Below are positions 11,201 through 24,200 of a DNA stretch of 64,000 bases, piece after piece (within the stretch, counting starts at the first letter, position 1; each line of letters opens with the position of its first letter). A model generated the notes under the pieces. It did no database searches, was not told the DNA's origin, and saw only the letters and a list, made by a program, of their open reading frames with translations. The stretch is from contig JACSYO010000471.1 in NCBI GenBank assembly GCA_016806645.1, positions 2,069,501-2,133,500 on the forward strand, given 5' to 3'. The position numbers and the translations under genes were made by a program. This DNA is from Ophiodon elongatus. Its lineage: Eukaryota > Chordata > Actinopteri > Perciformes > Hexagrammidae.

Positions 11201-14200
11201 TCGAGCATTTCCCTCTCCGCTCTCCAGCTGACTGGTGCAAGGTCTGCGCTCATGTCGCTCAGTACTACTTTATTTATCTCTTCACAGTAATGTGAGCGTA
11301 CTTTTACTAATTCCACCCACAGAGGACCTCTGTCTATATTACTTTATGCTGGCTGATTCACTGACGTTTGGACTCTCTACCAGACTTTGGAGCTCGTGAA
11401 GAACAGAGGCGACCAATGTGGGGCTCAGGTAAGATTATCACCGACTACTGAGCGATGCAAAACCACCCACAACTCTGAGCATTCCTCCTTTGATCACCTT
11501 AAAATGAACCAAGAGGAGGATAAGCCAGGATCCCCTCATTATTGCAATATTCTGAGCAGAAACAAAGAGTGAGTGACAGTCTTCCACGAAGCTTTGAAGG
11601 TTTCTCTCTTTGATGAAAGTTAGGGCAGTCTCTAACAAACGTCAGCACTCAGTGTCAGACAAGAGTTTGCACTTAGACCTGGTCTGACCCCTGACCTTTC
11701 ACATACATCATTGGTATGATGCAGGGAAGGAATGATGGAAGAAGGGAGGGAGAAGAGAGAAAGCGTTTAGGCTTAAATAAAGAGGGCACTGTCTGTGCAC
11801 TTTCTGACATTCCTGGCCAAATTGTTCTTTCTTCAGCATCACAGCAGGATGGAAGAGTTTGGCAGAAGCAGGAGAAATAATGAGCAATGTGTGGTGAAGT
11901 GCAAGACGTTTCTGTATTATAGGCTTGGGATTTAAATGTGCTGGAAACATATTCCATGCAATACAAGGAAGGAATGTCACCCAAGGAAGACCTGTAGTTG
12001 GTTGAAACGTGGGTGATAACATTACAGGGAGTTGTGATCCCACTCCTTCGTTTGCCAGATTCAAACAATTATCCAGTGTCAGCTTAACAGAAAGGATTGT
12101 AACACCTGTCTCTGATGTAGTTAAAAGCTCCAGAAATAAATAGTAAGACGATCCTTAAGTTTTTTCCAATGTCAAGAATAAACTTCCACGTGCAAATTTC
12201 AAAAGTAAAACTGCAGTTCTGAATCAAGTTCAATTGTTTTCTGACATGTATTTTCTGCTTTGTGTATAATCTGTATAGCAAACTAAAATATTTGTATATG
12301 GAGGGACAATTACCAGTAAGAAAAGTGCATATTCTTAGTTGACTCGAAGCTTAGCTCACACAGTTTTTATTCAGTCAAAGTTTATTTTTCCATGACAAAT
12401 TGACAACAATGGATATTTACAAATGTTTGAAAACATACAATTTGTTATCTTCACCATGAGAGCCATGCAATCGGTCACATGTGCGTCTGTGTGTGGGTGT
12501 GCCCCTCTGTGTCCGTCCACAGCCAATCTCTGCTGCAGCAAACTGCATCACATTTTGGGTTGCCAGTTATGGCTGAATGCTCAAGGACCTCTTCTGATTG
12601 CAATGACTCATGCTTTCTCCCATTTATCTGCACGTTTGGCTAACAGCTAACAGAACTACCAGTAAACACACTACTGTACCTCTTTGCAAATCAGCAGCTG
12701 TTAAGCGGGCAGATTTAACTGATTTAACCACAGTTTTCTGCTTTTAAAGTAAGTGTGTTTAGACCTGAGCCTAAGTCCAGACACTCTGACCACAAAGCAC
12801 AAACAGCAGAACTAGTAAAATTAGTAAAAAAGTCACAACATTAAATATTGTTATCCATTTGTAAAGAAGTACTTCACATAATTTGATTGTGCAGTGCAAT
12901 ACTAAATCATACTTGTCATGCAGGAGAGGAAATGGCAGTAAGTTATTTGTTAAAAAGTTGCTTTCATCTCCTCACCTGTTTGGCCACTTTAACCTGCATG
13001 TTGCTGATTTAACACAATGCTTTAGGCCCGGTGTTACACATGAAATGAAGACTTCACTAAATGTTGGCAGGACTCATCAGGACTCACTGCTAACGATAAA
13101 GGCTAAAATTAGAGTTCAACAAGCCTGTCGACATATTTATGGCCTCCTGGGGCAGAATGACAGAATGATAGGATGGTTGAGTCACATGCACATAATCACA
13201 CGCACACACATACATACACACACACACACACAGGGCTACTGACTGTACAGTACCGTGCACTACTTACAACCTTCATACTTGAATCATTAAATCTTTACTT
13301 TTTTATGCAAAAGCAACGTTTATTTTTGAGTGACAAGAGGAACATAATCCACCTCTATTGTATACTCTGCGAAACATGGTTGTACTGTTCACCAGAGAGC
13401 ACGCTGCAGCATTAGCATACATTAAATTACTGTCCAAAATAGTCCTGCAAGGCAGAAACGAGTCCATATTTCAAAAACACAGATTCTCTTTGAAAATGTT
13501 TATTATAATGTCTATTTCCAGTACAAGTTTTAAGATGAATCAGAACTTTATTATTAAACCACATTATGCTTTGCTTTGAAATATCGCAATGGGTGTTAAA
13601 CAATGGTACAATAAGAGCTCAGTTCAAAACCCTGACAAAACAGCTATACATGTTGAAATCAGTTGGGCTTTTTTTTAATTATCTAATGAACAAGCCACAA
13701 TGTAGCCAATAAGGCATAACATACATCACTAAAGAGACACACATGCAGAACGGTGTGTCACCCGAGTCCAGTGGTCCGATTACAGTTTCCCATGGTGACA
13801 TCCATTAAAGTCATGCTGGGGCTGCCCCTTCACCCTCAGACAGCCACATTAGCACCTGTCCCATTGGCCACAACAATACACATACCTGCATTATTCAGCC
13901 CGACTCAACTAATGAGGGAACCCTATCCCTCTCTCACACACACACACACACACCCTATCCTCGGTTCACACAAGATTAAACACACACACAGGCTGGCACA
14001 CAGCATTATCTGATTCACTGTATGTATTTATTTACTATAAATTATGTAGAAGTAGATCACTTCATGTTGCTGAAAGCTGGAGGTCATGCTGCCTGGTCTT
14101 GTGGGAAATATTTTGATCAGCTTTGAATACATTGAGCAAAGTACTGAGTATAAACTAAGTAAGCTCAGTTTTTGATCTCATTCAGCACTCTGCCTGTCAA

Positions 14201-14590
14201 ACAGCTGTCTGCATGCTCCTTCATCCTCCTGCTCCATCACATCTTCCTGATTTCCTCTCTTTACATTTTCATCCTCAGTCAGACTGTGTTAACCTCAATC
14301 TCTCCTCCCCTTCCTCCAACGCTTCATCGAATCTCTCGAGCTGTCAGTCTCCATCGCTCTTCTGTGTCTGCTTTTTCCCCATTCAAACAGTGGAAAGGCA
14401 ACTACAGTGTGAACTCAAAATGTAACACCCGACCCTCAAACAAACAGGTAGAAAGGGAGACCAGAGCAGATATCCAGCCTCTTATGGGGGGGATTGTGAG
14501 GGCAGACGTATTTCAGATGCCGTCGGTGTGAGGCATGAGGAAGAGTGAGACGAGGAGAGACATGAGAGGAGAAAAAAAACATCAATAGTA
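8265..14590. other. intergenic, no gene recognised
   Basis: There are no supportable exons. Short CA tracts occur at about 13196-13232 and 13935-13952, and CT-rich sequence at 10500-10530 and 10850-10935. The stretch around 9070-9240, with CATTAACGAG, TAAATTAACC and GCAATAATAAAG cores, is of non-repetitive appearance and could be a regulatory element of neurod4 or znf385a. That is only a guess. Confidence 0.55.
13196..13232. repeat. (CA)n microsatellite
   Basis: A short, slightly interrupted CA run. Confidence 0.9.
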
Positions 14591-14771
14591 AACAGCAGAA
14601 AAAGGGTGAGAGAGAGAGAGGGAGAGCAGAATCGACAGCAGCATTATCACTCTGCCTCCTCATTCAAACACCCCAAGAAAATGCTCCGCACCGACTGCTC
14701 TCATTGGCCAAGCCTTCGGCCAATCGCAGCTCAGGAATGCAAGGTGCCTTTAGGTTATACCCAACCCCAAA

Positions 14772-14773
<2 letters not shown>

Positions 14774-14816
<43 letters not shown>
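14774..14816. repeat. (GA)n microsatellite upstream of znf385a
   Basis: A perfect GA run about 430 bp upstream of the znf385a start codon. It sits in the likely promoter or 5' leader region. Confidence 0.95.
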
Positions 14817-14817
<1 letters not shown>

Positions 14818-14879
14818 CTGTGGTGCAGAGGTTCATTCAGGGAGGCAGGGCTCCATCTCAGCGGTATTCTCTGGTGTTC

Positions 14880-15249
14880 TTCCTGCTGGAGTGAATATAT
14901 AACAGTGAATATATTACAGGCTTCCTTGCAGTAAATTGAGCGCATGTTGTGTTGCAGTCGGGGCTGCTGCCGTGCTCCTCCTCTGGCAACAGCTGGCTGA
15001 GCAAGAGACGCGTGTCGAGATCTGAAGGAGAAGCATCTCATGTGGACGAGGGGAACGGAAGAGACAGAGCGTAGGGATGCAAAGTGAAGGTTGTGATGTC
15101 GGGATGTCTTTTTTTGTCTCACTCTGAGTTTTGAGAGCCAGAGAAGTGGATGCTTCAGGTTTGAGTCACATGCACAGCTGATCGAGGGAGAGAAGACTCA
15201 AGCAAGAAAATAACGTGTGAAAGAGAAGTTGACGGTGGACATCTACAGG
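14880..15249 (+). promoter_or_regulatory. znf385a: likely promoter / 5' leader of znf385a
   Basis: A TATA-like AATATATAAC lies near 14894-14903, and the following sequence is less AT-rich and runs without an obvious splice acceptor to the first coding ATG. Placement is inferred only from proximity to coding exon 1; the true start site could be elsewhere. Confidence 0.3.
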
Positions 15250-18200
15250 ATGATCTTGGGTAAGACTAAATCAGCAATCTTTTCTCTCTTTGCTCCTATT
15301 GATCCGATTGATTTGTTTTTTTTCCTGTTACGTCCCTCTTCTGCCAAGGGGATCACTCATCTCTGGCACAAACTTTTGGCTGCATGCGCTGCTGTCGCCA
15401 ACTTAGATGCGTCTTAGATGATGCGTTTATTTCATCATCGTCATGATTCAGAAAAAAAGACCAGTGAATGATGAAAGGGTTGCCCTCCTGTTGCCCTCAT
15501 AAAATGTCATTCTTATTAATTGGTGTGTTCATGAATCCCGCAGTCATCACTTTTATAATATATGCATATGCACATGACTGTCTCTAGAGTTCATGTCCTA
15601 TTTGCACATACACAGAATAGCAGTAAAAGAAATACAAAATAGAAAGAAAAGTTCAAAAGGCCATATGCTTGTACAGTGGACTTTCCTTAAAAAATCTTTT
15701 ATAGCTTCAAAAACACTGAAACAAACCTTTTAGTTAAAATGTAACAAAATAAATAATGCAACAATTTTAACTTTGACTTGACCTCAGAGTACTCAAAGAC
15801 TATAATTTATACAGATACAGTAATATCTAAATGAGGTTTACCTATTTGAATTTTAAAGCATTTTAGTTTAAGCATGTTGATGTTTACCCCTACACAATAT
15901 TACAGAAGTAGCTGCTCTATGTGTTTAGACTTATTAAATGCAATACACAAGGGGGCATGATTGCAGAATGAACCTAATAATAAGCACATCCTGTACTGGA
16001 TTTTTATTTAAAGACTAAAATGTAGATTTTTGAGATTAATTATTTTTTTATCAACATGACGCAGTAAACTGTAGACTTTCACATTTTCAGTTTGAACATC
16101 TTGTCAGTTTATAAATATTAATGCTTGCTTCTGGTCTTAAATTTGATTACCTACAATGACCTTGTTCAATGTATGTCTGTGCTAACTAAATATTTGACGA
16201 CTTTATTTTTGTTTGCTTGTTCTTGCCCCCGCTTGAGTCTTCCTGTGATCTGAGTGTGAGTTTGAGCTTGTGGTAATCCTTCCCCAGAGCTGAAGCTTTA
16301 ACTCTGTATGCATTAGACATTAACACACAAGATCACAACAACATGGGACGATAGGGTTTTATACACTGTATTAGTTTCCTTCTGCTGAGATAGAGATGTA
16401 AGTCCAGAGACCAAAATAGTGTCTATGAAAGGCGAAGACGGGGAGAGTGTTGCCAGGAAAAGATGGAGGAACAAACACGGAGAAAAGTCTACTCTCCGTC
16501 TATCCATCACCAGAGACATCTCTCCGTCCACCGGCATCTAAATACTGTATTTCTTTAATGAAAGGCCAAATTCAAACACGTCGACACAATCAGCAGTGGA
16601 GTATGAAATAAATGTGCTAAAGCAGGCTCAGCTCCCTCAGTGCAGAACAGTGTGGAACACAGTCCAGTAACTTAGTGATTTCTATGATGAATATTTCAGA
16701 CCGAGAGGTTTGAGGTCTTTATTTATTTAAAAATGGGCCAAAGCTTCTTCTAGTCTGACGCAAAGACCTCACTCAGCACTATGAAAAAACATCCGTGACT
16801 TGCATCAATGTTCACTCAACCAGTAGGAAGCAATCCATACACACAAAATCTCCCCACTCATCAATGTCCCCCAAAAGAATCACAGGTGCATGTTGTCTCT
16901 GATAAACAACATGACCTTTGAATCGAGGCAATTCAGCGAGGGATGTAAAGTATTGACATTTAAAACGAAGAAATGCGCCTGTCACTCTCTATGTTTGACA
17001 AACTGACACATATTTCATACGTCTGTGGAGCCGGAAACTAATGCAAGGGACAATCAGCAAGAAGGGAAGGTCAAATAACTCTAAAGCTTTATAGTTATAG
17101 TATGTATACCATATACAGTCTCTCCTCAGAGCATTTGTCATTTATTCATTTATAAAACAACCTGAAAGAGACAATGTGACTATTATCTGTTAAACATAAA
17201 GGAAAAAGATGAGACTATTATTAGCAACCCAAAACCTCGTATTGGGTGGATGGACGGGCAAACAAAGCACATTTTCCATTCACTACCGAAAGTCAACATC
17301 AACCGTGACCACAATCTTTATCTGACCTTACGCTGGGATCAGGCTACAAGATGTCAGGCTGATATTGGTCCAACCAATAGAGCATCTGGACGAACCTCAT
17401 GATGTCACAAAAAAAAAATTAGAGTCAAAGATTTGCCTTCTCTCACTTAATTTGGCCATTTCTCTGGAGTGTCCTAAGACCCATAAGAGCACAATGTGCT
17501 CCTCTGCACACAACTGTAAATATGGTGTAGAGAAAGATGGATGACATTGATGCTATCAGGAGGATCTGGGAAAGCCTTCGCCACTCCTTTTAAATTACCT
17601 ACAGTGTGCACGTCCTGCAAGTTGTGAAACACAGCGAGCTGTGATTGGTCAGGACATGAGAAGGCTACAACATTTAGTTTATTGTTACTCTGGGCCAAGT
17701 CAGGGCATTGCCAAAGTTATTACAATTCCTCCTGATGGGGACATGAATGGGACAAGCGAATTCAGCCAAACGTTGTGGAGACATTTTCCTCCCAGATTTA
17801 TTTTTTTATATTTTTGTCATCAGGGTTAATCCTCTACGTGATCTGGATATCTGTACCGTGTTTAATGGCAGTTGAATAGTTGTTGAGATATTTTACTTAA
17901 AAGCAAAAATCTTAACTTAATTATCAAGCTGGATAAAAAGTTAGGGGATCACCAAAGTCATTCTCTGAGGACCATGAACATCCAACCAATAGTTGAGATA
18001 TTTTAATGGTGGACCCTTGAGTTATGTTCCTAGAATGACTAAAAATGATGCGTATTCTGATCCCAGCATTAACCGAGTAGGTTAACAATCACATAGATCG
18101 TAACAGTCCAACAGGACTGACTGTAATAGCTTTGAAAGGCAAACTATCTTGTCCTGCTCATATGGGAGTCAGATCACAAAATGTACATATATGTTGTTTT

Positions 18201-21200
18201 GGAAGGCAATGACAAAGACATATTTGTCATTTAGTTTAGAGGACTTGCTGACCATAATTTTAAAATTAGAAGGCCTTGAAACCTGCTGCACAAAACACTT
18301 GTGTAATTTACTGGTTTAAAGGATGCCAAAAATGGCAACAGGGCACAAAGGCTGAGCTTTGTTGTTCTGTAGGTATGCAGACCACAGCTGCATAGGCCAC
18401 CAGCCTGACTCTTACCCTGCATAACCCAAGACCAAGCTATAGCATAAAACCACACTCTGGTCTTCAGACTCCAATCAGCTCCCAAAATCTAGCCTGTAAT
18501 TTCAGTTCCTGCAGAAAAAAAGAAATATGCTAAATGTAGATCAGCTGCATAGATTCTCTTTTTGTTCTAATCGGATTTTTCTGTCTATTGAAGATCAAGT
18601 GCGAATTGCGTGTCTGATCTCTGTTGTTTAAAATCATAAGGACATGCACCTGGCTTCTGTTCGTCTGATGCCATTGTTTTGTATGTTTGTTCACCCTTTT
18701 GCACATGTGCCTTTGTGTGTTTGCTTGTGTACTTTACATGCTCAGGTTTCTGTAGGTCTGTATCTGCAGTGGTGTGTTCTGCCAGCTCCCAGCAGGTGTG
18801 TAAATGGTTTGACACACAGAATAATGATGTGGGGCAGGACTGCAGGTCATGTTGACATGGTGGATCTCTTAATGGTTCTTACTTTGCTCTGCATGGTTTA
18901 ATGCGGTAGCGCTCTCTGTTCGCCTCAAACTGTGCTACATCATGACCGCAGTGTAATGAAAGAGAAAGTTGGCAGGCAGGTTCAGGTTGTTCCAACGCCT
19001 CCCGAAAGAGGTGAAGCCTGAAAGAGCTACAGACAGATATTCACAACCATCGTTATGAAACAAAGCGTTCCAGGATCCAGCATGTTAACATTCACGCATT
19101 AACATTCATGTTTCATAAACATACTGTTAAAATCAAATCTTTACTGTCTACCATCCTTTCTGTAGCTTAAAGGGAAATTCCTGGTATTTGTAAACCTAGT
19201 GTTGACCTTCATATTTTTGTCTATTGTGACTATTAGTTATGATAATATTTTAGTCGATGTGGATTGAGGCTTGGTGAGCTAACCTTCAACAGCTTTCAAA
19301 AACTAGAAATACAGAAACACTAGACTTTGAGGGCGTGTTAAGTCAGAATGCAAGGCTAAATTTAGAAGTGGCATGATTACATATAAAGCTCATGGAAAGA
19401 AGCGAGTGGGCGTGAACAGATGCAAAGTCTATACGGCACGAGCTGAGGCAAAGATGCATCTGCAGGAGTTGGAAAATGTCCCCGAAATGAAACAACATAA
19501 CAAGTTATTTGTCCATGCCCTCCAGAACGACACATAGCAGCCTTTTTCTGATCTGATGCCCCTTACTACTTTGTTTAGGTTAGGGGACCTTTGTCGCTGT
19601 GGTTACAATAGTAATAAGTAATAGTGGTCTAGTTTTTTTTTTTTTAAAGTCTGATGGTTGGAAAAGGGAAACTAACAACAGCCTCCTGTGTTAAAGTCCA
19701 ATGTTTTGTTGACCCGTCCATCCATCTTTACCTCCTCCACATGTGGACTTTGTCGCTCTATAACAACGTTACCTGACTTCCTCCTGCTCCTATCATAATT
19801 ACTACGGTCTCTGGAGGGCTTTGGCACTTAAGCGTAAATTGATGTTGTTTCTCTGCCCTTGCTGAAACAACTGATGCTATCATTCTTCTTGGATGAATAG
19901 CATCAAACTGTTTTAACTTGAGCAAAAATAATCCGCATATCCGGAGTCTTTGTGAGAAACAATGTGGATGTGTCTAACATGTATGGTGGTTAACATGTAG
20001 CTATGTTAACTATGTTGATTACATTTTATTTGTGTTACATTAATACTAGTCCATATAACTAATGGCTTTTTGATCGTATCCTGTAAGTTACTTGTATTTA
20101 GCTTGGTTTATTAATATTACTATCACGGGGTAATGTTGTATATGTTTGAGGTGGAGGGAGGGAGGGAAAGGGAGATGGGGATTTTACTGTTAATGTAATT
20201 GCATAGAAATTAACCATTCATGACCAGTCTTCCTAACTTAATGTCTCAGTATCTGTGTATATACTAAAAACAAGACATGACTTGAAGACAACCTACGGGG
20301 AGGGCAACAAAATAACCCAAAATTGTTCAAGCGCATGTGACATTTTGCATGTGACAGCCAAAGGTTAACCCTTACACGCAGCGCACCGAATGGATTGCTG
20401 TCTCCACTTTGTTACCATGAGATTTATAACACACAAACAGTAGAGTATGTTGTTCAAACTGTGTGGACTATAATTGCTTTCTTCAGCTAACAGATGGCAT
20501 TTTTTCTGTACATTAACCTGCAGGTTAACATGGCTCTTTACCTCCTCTGGTCACCTTGGACTCACCTCAAAACATGCGGCTCCCTCCCCCTCCTCCATGC
20601 TTTCCTTCTCTTTCCACCTCATCTACCCCCTCGTCCAGACCTCTTTTCCTCGCTCAATCGACTTGATCCACTAAGCACCGCTGCCATCATTTCCTTCCAA
20701 GCTCCTCTTTGCTCGTCATCTCCATTCCCTTGCCAATCAGGGAGTTTCTACCTCTTTGTAAGGTTTCATAATCCCCACACTATGGAAAGACAGACCGAAT
20801 TTTCCTGAAAAAATAAGCTGTTAACAGGGAAAAATCCAAACACAGCAATGTACTACCATCATTACATAATGATTTAAATATTAATGAGAGCGGTGCAAAA
20901 TCTGTGAGGAAAACCTAAGTCTTCATTAATTGCAAATACTGCATGAAATCAGAGCGTGGAGCTAGCTGATCTCAAGAGCAAAGCATAAAAACAGACACAC
21001 ATTTCCAGTAAAAGAGGACTTCTGAGAGAGGTGGCATTTAAGCCTGGCCGCTGGGGCGCAGAGCATCTATCATTAAAACAAAGTGCAGACTGAAATCAAC
21101 TGTGTTCTCCTACCCCAGAACTCGCCTCTCCTCTTCACTGTGTTCTCTGCTCACTGTCCAGATCTCACACAGACAAACACATTAATCAGCATTGAGCCTA

Positions 21201-21236
21201 TAAGTTACTCCTTTTAGAGCATCGTTCATTCAAACT

Positions 21237-21282
<46 letters not shown>

Positions 21283-24200
21283 TGTCGCCTGTCCCCGGCT
21301 TAGGTTGAAATAGCTGCCTTTGACTTGAGGGTAAGCTGAGCTGCAGTAAATTGGATTTCATGCTCAGTCCTTCACAGCAGCAGTATGCGACACTAAGACA
21401 GAGCCATCTTCCCTCCTGCAATCACGACAAAGTTAGAACTCTGTTTCTTTAAAGGTTAGACCCTCCAACACAGTTGCATTACATTCAAACCACCAGGGAG
21501 AGAGCTGATGTAACAAATCATTTCAAGTGTATATTTTGCAGAGAACTTGTTATAAGGTCACCTGATACCAAAATGTGGCAGCGCAGCACTCCTGCCACAA
21601 ATCATCAAATAGGAGTCATAAATCATTCGAACAGACGACGATCGTAAACAAACTAATGGTGTCATCTGCTACCAAACCTTGATTAACTCTTTTTTCACAT
21701 TGCCTTGAGCACAAAACCCAGGGTAAATACAAACAACAACACAGTGGATCCAGTGTTTTTTGGGTTAACAGACCCGCTGCTGGCACAGACTTGTCTCTGC
21801 TGCAGTGACAATGACAGGGTTTTGTCAAGGGATGCTGGCTAATCTGCCACATGAAGCTCATTTCAGAGTCTTCTGTGCACAGCAGCCTATTTAGATGCAG
21901 ATGTGAGGCGGCTGGCATCGTGTGCCAAGCCGCCGGTCTTCCTGGAGTGTGGAACTGGAACTAAAGGTGGCTGCATTTCCTTTTTTTCCTTCCTCTTTTT
22001 TTCGGTGAGAGCCTGCAGTGCTTCTGCCTCTCGTCAGACATCATTCTGTTAGACAGCATGTCACCCAGTCTCCTGTCCCATCATGGAGCACAAAGATGGA
22101 GGCAGGCAGGGAATACAGAGAGGCTTCAGCGACGTCACTGACATTGACATTACCTCTGTGATCATTAAACCTAAATTGGCTAAATGAATTGCCAATTTGG
22201 GAGGCCTTAGTCACAGCATATTGGTGTGTGCATGCCTGTGCGTGCACACATCGGGGTTTGTGAAATCTACTGTGACGATAAGATTCTGTCTCTGGTTGTT
22301 TTTTCCCCCCTCTCTGCGTCTCTTCATTTCTGTCCAACTACCTCTCTCTCACAATCTACACAAAAATTCAATAAGCTATTACACAGGCATTGATCTTTTT
22401 CTCGCCCCAAACATTTGCATTAGAAAAAAAAGACAGTAAGATGAGGGTCTGGGTGATACAGCGCTGTCTGTTCATTTTAGTGGAGAGAAGGAGCAATAGA
22501 CGGAGAGGTCTGGATTTATAGAGTTTGGCATCACTTTAACACTTTAACGCTCCTCAGAATGTGTCCAATCAATGTGCACCCTCCCTGCGTGGTCGCTGTT
22601 GAAGAGTCGTGGCGTACACTTATCTGATGTCATTGTAAATCACTCAGAGGAGGGTAGGTCAGGGGCTGCTGCTAGACTCCCACCGCATCAAGCTGCTGTG
22701 GGATGGTGCAGAAAATGACCCTGAAAACACAGTGTGTCAACGTTAAATACATCATTCTATTGTGAGCGTCTGCACAGCAAATGCAGATTTATAAGTAACA
22801 GACATGCTTTGACCTTTAAATTGTTATGTAGCGTAAAATGAGCTGCTGGATTTACCAGAAGCGTGTCAGGAATACGCTTCACTAACCAAAGAGGAAGCAC
22901 AATGATGATACCTCAGAGCTAATCCATAAAGCTGAAACATGATTGTCCCACTACATGCTTTGTTAACCACATGTTTAATTGCCTCTAAGACATTTTCTAC
23001 TCTGTTTTTTAATAGTTTTTGATACAATAACTAGATGCAAGGAAGAATGTCACAGGTACCCTTGAATGTTTGGATTGTTAAAGGGCAGGTCTGGTATTAT
23101 TCAAATACAAAATCTCACAGGAAGACCATTAATGAATTGATGCTACATAGTATCAGTGTAGCTAAACGCCTGATATTTTGTATTCCTCTGTGCCTTAGAG
23201 CTCCAATTTGTCCCAAAACACATCAATGAGCCACACGTTTGTACTGAGTGACATGTTCCTTTAATCCCACAAACCAAGTGACATCCTCTGGGGCTGAGAA
23301 ATGAAGCCAAAGCAGAAATGCCAAAAACTGCAGTTCTTTGAATGGCCACTCGAGGCGGGTCAATCCCCACGGACCCCAATTTAAAAATGACAAACTTCAC
23401 AGCAGAAATAAACATGTTTAGAGCCTGGTCTCTGTCGCTAATGTCCACATTCATGACGACTGTACGGTTGGTGAATTTATATATAACTCATCTGTTTGAA
23501 TTATATCAAGGCTCAAAATAAGGCATAATTGAGGCGGGGGCTGTCACAGGTCACGAGCTGCTAGCTGTCTGCTCTGCTGCATCAGCCATGCCCAGCTCAT
23601 TCCCACTGATGATCCACCTCTTTGCCCATTTTTAGAGTTGAGCTGTGTTGTCACTGCCAAGATGGCTACGGCCAAAGCCACCCACTTTGAGCTTCACAGC
23701 AGCTCTTCAGAAACATAATTTGGTGACATCACAGAGACTATGTCCATAGTTTCCATATTGCATGCCATGAATGTGGGCACTGCATTGTATATTTTGAGTC
23801 ACTCCCACATGTTCTGTAAATACTCAATAGCTCACTGAAAATATTCCCAAACAAAAAAATGATTTGTTCCTGTTTGACTAGCGTATTCTACAGACAGTGG
23901 GCAGCAAGTATTTATCTGTGGCATGATTTTAAATATCTACATCTTCAGTAGGAACACATGGCCTCGGGGCTGTGGCCCACTGACAGGATGGGGAAGTCAG
24001 GAAGTATTAAAAGATGGACTAACACCTTGTTAGTTTGGGTCTTTTCATGGGATTTGTTGTTTTTAAAAATAGAATATCACCATCCTTATCCTTTAATATT
24101 CACAGCTTTAAACACAGGAATAGAAAATACATAAAACTTTCTATGATACTTATTTTTATCTTGCTAGTGCTTACACTCATTCCTCAGTGATATCTGGTGT

